Assembly: GCF_011761985.1 (NCBI RefSeq)
Contig: NZ_JAASQT010000004.1
Span: 124,001 to 188,000, forward strand
Reading direction: 5' to 3'
Length of the DNA stretch: 64,000 nt
Source of the DNA: Brevundimonas terrae
GTDB lineage: Bacteria; Pseudomonadota; Alphaproteobacteria; Caulobacterales; Caulobacteraceae
Part shown: positions 62,151 to 64,000 of the stretch, in pieces
Layout of the letters: each line of letters opens with the position of its first letter
Numbering within the stretch: the stretch's first letter is position 1
The notes under the pieces: model-generated
Databases searched by the model: none
What the model saw: only the letters and a program-made list of their open reading frames with translations
What the model was told of the DNA's origin: nothing
Made by a program: the position numbers and the translations under genes

Positions 62151-63202
62151 TCGATGGCCTCTTCAATAGGCTCATCATCCTCTTCATCATAGCCGACCAG
62201 ATGCAGCGCCCGCGCCGTCATGCCGTTGAGTTGCGCCCAGCGCGACAGGGCATCATCGCGCCCGTGCGTGATCCAGACTTCGGTGGGGTTCAACTCTGTC
62301 AGAGTGTCGGTCAGTTCGTCCCAATCTGCGTGGTCCGATAGTATGATCGGCAGTTCCACGCCCCTTTGCCTCACACGCGCCCGCACGCTCATCCAGCCGG
62401 ATGCAAAGGCACTTACAGGATCAGGAAAGCGACGGCTCCAGCGGTCGGCTATGGCCGATGGCGGGGCAATAATCACCTTGCCCGCAAAGTCGGATTTTAC
62501 GCCCGATACCGTCTGCCACGGCCCGAGATCGACACCGAAGCTTTCATAAAGCCGGTTCAGCTTTTCCAGCGCGCCGTGGACATAGATCGTCTCGTCATAG
62601 CCTGCCTCGCGAAGCAGCATCATCACCCGCTGCGCCTTACCCAGCGCATATGCCCCGACCAGATGCGCCCGCTCGGGAAACTGTTGTAGCGAGTGGATTA
62701 GCTTGCCTATTTCGTGGCTATCGGGCGGGTGGCGAAATACAGGTAGTCCAAAGGTCGCCTCGGTAATGAACACATCGCTGGGCACAGGCTCAAAGCCTGT
62801 GCAGGTCGGGTCGCGTCGGCGTTTATAATCGCCCGATGCGGTAATGGTGATGCCTTTTGTGCGGGCGGCGACCTGCGCCGAACCCAGAACATGCCCTGCG
62901 GGATGTAGCGAGACTTCCACCCCGTTCACGTTCACACGCTTGCCGTACTCAAGGCTCTGGGCGGTTTGCGCGAAATCCGAACCATAGCGAACAGCCATGA
63001 TTGCCAGTGTCTCGGGCGTGGCCATCACATGACCATGGCCCCAACGTGCGTGATCGGCGTGACCGTGGGTAATAATCGCCCTGTCTACAGGTCTAGGAGG
63101 GTCGATATAGAAATCGCCTTGAGGGCACCAAAGCCCATTTGCGGTAGGACGCAGTATCCGTGAAAAACGGGAATAATCTGATCCGGTTGAAGCCTGAGTC
63201 AT
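62147..63202 (-). CDS. Ligase-associated DNA damage response exonuclease (MBL fold)
   Basis: A 351-residue metallo-beta-lactamase/beta-CASP nuclease with HGHADHA (46-52), AGHVLGSAQ, SGDYKRR and a beta-CASP region ending in LSDHADWDEL and TEVWITHG. First gene of the repair operon. ATG 63202 is preferred; the frame stays open to 63310, but the added residues do not fit the family. Confidence 0.93.
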   Translation of the reverse strand: MTQASTGSDYSRFSRILRPTANGLWCPQGDFYIDPPRPVDRAIITHGHADHARWGHGHVMATPETLAIMAVRYGSDFAQTAQSLEYGKRVNVNGVEVSLHPAGHVLGSAQVAARTKGITITASGDYKRRRDPTCTGFEPVPSDVFITEATFGLPVFRHPPDSHEIGKLIHSLQQFPERAHLVGAYALGKAQRVMMLLREAGYDETIYVHGALEKLNRLYESFGVDLGPWQTVSGVKSDFAGKVIIAPPSAIADRWSRRFPDPVSAFASGWMSVRARVRQRGVELPIILSDHADWDELTDTLTELNPTEVWITHGRDDALSRWAQLNGMTARALHLVGYDEEDDEPIEEAIE

Positions 63203-63327
63203 AGGCTCATAACGCAACCAAGGTCTTAGCGGTTCAGAACGATTTTTAAGCTGATAAGGGGCCTTCGTGCTGTGCTTAGTTAACAGCCCCCCCTCCAATG
63301 GGTGTTCCATACTTCATGGTAATGAAA

Positions 63328-63357
63328 ATACCCCCTCGCCCAAGTGCGAGAGGGTAT
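63328..63357. terminator. Terminator-like hairpin
   Basis: A 12-bp stem with one mismatch (ATACCCCCTCGC/GCGAGAGGGTAT) and 6-base loop, with A-rich left and T-rich right flanks. It lies in the 300-base gap between the exonuclease gene and the next gene, where I see no other feature. Confidence 0.65.
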
Positions 63358-63509
63358 CTTTATCAGAGCAAATGCGGAGCGCAGAAGCCGCACTGCGTCC
63401 AACAAATATAGAAACACCCTTAAGTGAACATTGTTCCGGTAAAAGCGGAACAACTCGCTTTGGCGAAGCATTCTCTCATCTTGAAGGTAGAAAAGTTGAG
63501 GGGAAGTTG

Positions 63510-63728
63510 ATGTTCACACGCACAACCGAAGAGCTATGCGAGATCGCTGAAGCCGGTGGGTCACTGGTTATTCATGCGGACGTCCGACCTACGGAGGATC
63601 TGGTTGCGATTGCGCGTTCGCTTTTCCATGGTGCGAGCCTGACGCTCGAAGGCATGATGACACGGCCCACTGCAGACATGCGTAGTATCGCTGCTGCAGC
63701 ACCAGGGCGGGTAACTTTCCGCCCATAA
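63510..63728 (+). CDS. Hypothetical protein (72 aa)
   Basis: A small protein starting at ATG 63510 after GAGGGGAAG. It contains two similar strand-helix units (GGSLVIHADVRPTEDLVAIARSLFHGASLTLEGMMTRPTADMRSIAA) and ends RVTFRP. No signal peptide or membrane segment. I do not recognise the family. The frame extends upstream to 63267 without better starts. Confidence 0.7.
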   Translation: MFTRTTEELCEIAEAGGSLVIHADVRPTEDLVAIARSLFHGASLTLEGMMTRPTADMRSIAAAAPGRVTFRP

Positions 63729-63774
63729 AGATCGGCCCATCACGCTGCCGAGATGTTTGTGATCCCCCAAATGG

Positions 63775-63799
63775 GGAACAAGCCCCGTTACTAGCCGTT
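63775..63799 (+). promoter_or_regulatory. EcfG-type general-stress promoter for csbD
   Basis: GGAAC (63775-63779), 16-bp spacer, CGTT (63796-63799): an exact match to the EcfG consensus, 37 bases before the csbD ATG. Confidence 0.75.
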
Positions 63800-63835
63800 T
63801 ACATTTGAGCTGGGCGGGTAATAGGGAGTCATGAA

Positions 63836-64000
63836 ATGGCCGACTGGACAAACCGCGTCGAAGGCAACTGGAACCAATTTTCTGGCAAGGTGAAGGAGCA
63901 GTGGGGTAAACTCACTGACGACGATCTGACCCAGATCAACGGTAATCGCCAGCAGCTGGAGGGCCGTATTCAGGAACTGTACGGCACGGATCGCGAAACG
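63836..64000 (+). CDS. CsbD family stress protein (cut by window edge)
   Basis: Start of a small hydrophilic CsbD-like protein: MADWTNRVEGNWNQFSGKVK, WGKLTDDDLTQINGNRQQLEGRIQELYG are family-typical. 55 codons are in the window; the family is usually 60-70 residues, so little is missing. ATG 63836 follows GGGAG. CsbD proteins accumulate in general stress responses, which fits the promoter. Confidence 0.92.
   Translation, partial: MADWTNRVEGNWNQFSGKVKEQWGKLTDDDLTQINGNRQQLEGRIQELYGTDRET

Noticed and set aside
63410-63470. EcfG promoter for the 72-residue hypothetical gene
   Set aside because: GGAAC is present, but the downstream element at N16-17 reads CATT or GCAT rather than CGTT.

Overview
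The window is chromosomal DNA of a fairly GC-rich alphaproteobacterium, most likely Caulobacterales (Caulobacter/Brevundimonas/Asticcacaulis-like). Reasons: the pyrB-pyrC'-plsY-dprA-topA gene order; a surface lipoprotein plus TonB receptor next to a type II secretion (T2SS) cluster, as at the Caulobacter elpS locus; an RpoE-ChrR (ECF11-type) stress locus; and EcfG-type general-stress promoters. The genus is inferred from gene content only.

Layout. 1-5383: topA (cut by the window edge), dprA, plsY, a dihydroorotase homologue that has lost its metal ligands, and pyrB, all on the minus strand. 5475-9340: ruvX, then the gatCAB amidotransferase operon. 9483-13157: two RcnB-like secreted proteins, a YfcG-like glutathione transferase, a small Sel1-like protein, an NDUFS4-like complex I subunit and tRNA-Arg(TCT). 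13423-27827: ElpS-like lipoprotein, TonB-dependent receptor and an uninterrupted gspCDEFGHIJKLM operon. 27808-38125: a ten-gene minus-strand operon under a cobalamin riboswitch (btuB, cobC, btuFCD, cobD, cobQ, cobT, cobS and a tyrosine-phosphatase-like gene), with cobU divergent. It covers B12 uptake and the late assembly/salvage steps, not corrin ring synthesis. 39111-40959: copper genes copC, copD and a DUF411 protein.

41331-54087 is mainly stress genes: a pyridoxamine-oxidase-like protein and a KatE catalase with EcfG-type promoters, then an ECF sigma/ChrR regulon. I find five sites of the form (TG/GC)ATC(C/T)-N18-TA, in front of rpoE-chrR-DUF1295, the amine oxidase-DUF1365-photolyase-cfa operon, a DUF3313 lipoprotein, a DUF2177 membrane protein and a secreted HIU hydrolase. 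All have the same 18-bp spacer, so they look like one local regulon. The anti-sigma factor has lost most zinc ligands of its sigma-binding domain.

54088-56144 is a decayed, partly AT-rich insertion zone: an integrase C-terminus, a cold-shock gene, an IS6-family pseudogene and a diverged ~49-bp direct repeat. An internally deleted IS3-family remnant with recognisable terminal inverted repeats lies at 45143-45687. 56145-63202: mgtC and the four-gene ligase-associated DNA damage response set (pdeM, lhr-like helicase, ATP-dependent ligase, MBL exonuclease), interrupted by an opposite-strand SinR/Cas2-fold-like gene. The window ends in a small hypothetical gene and a csbD gene with an EcfG-type promoter.
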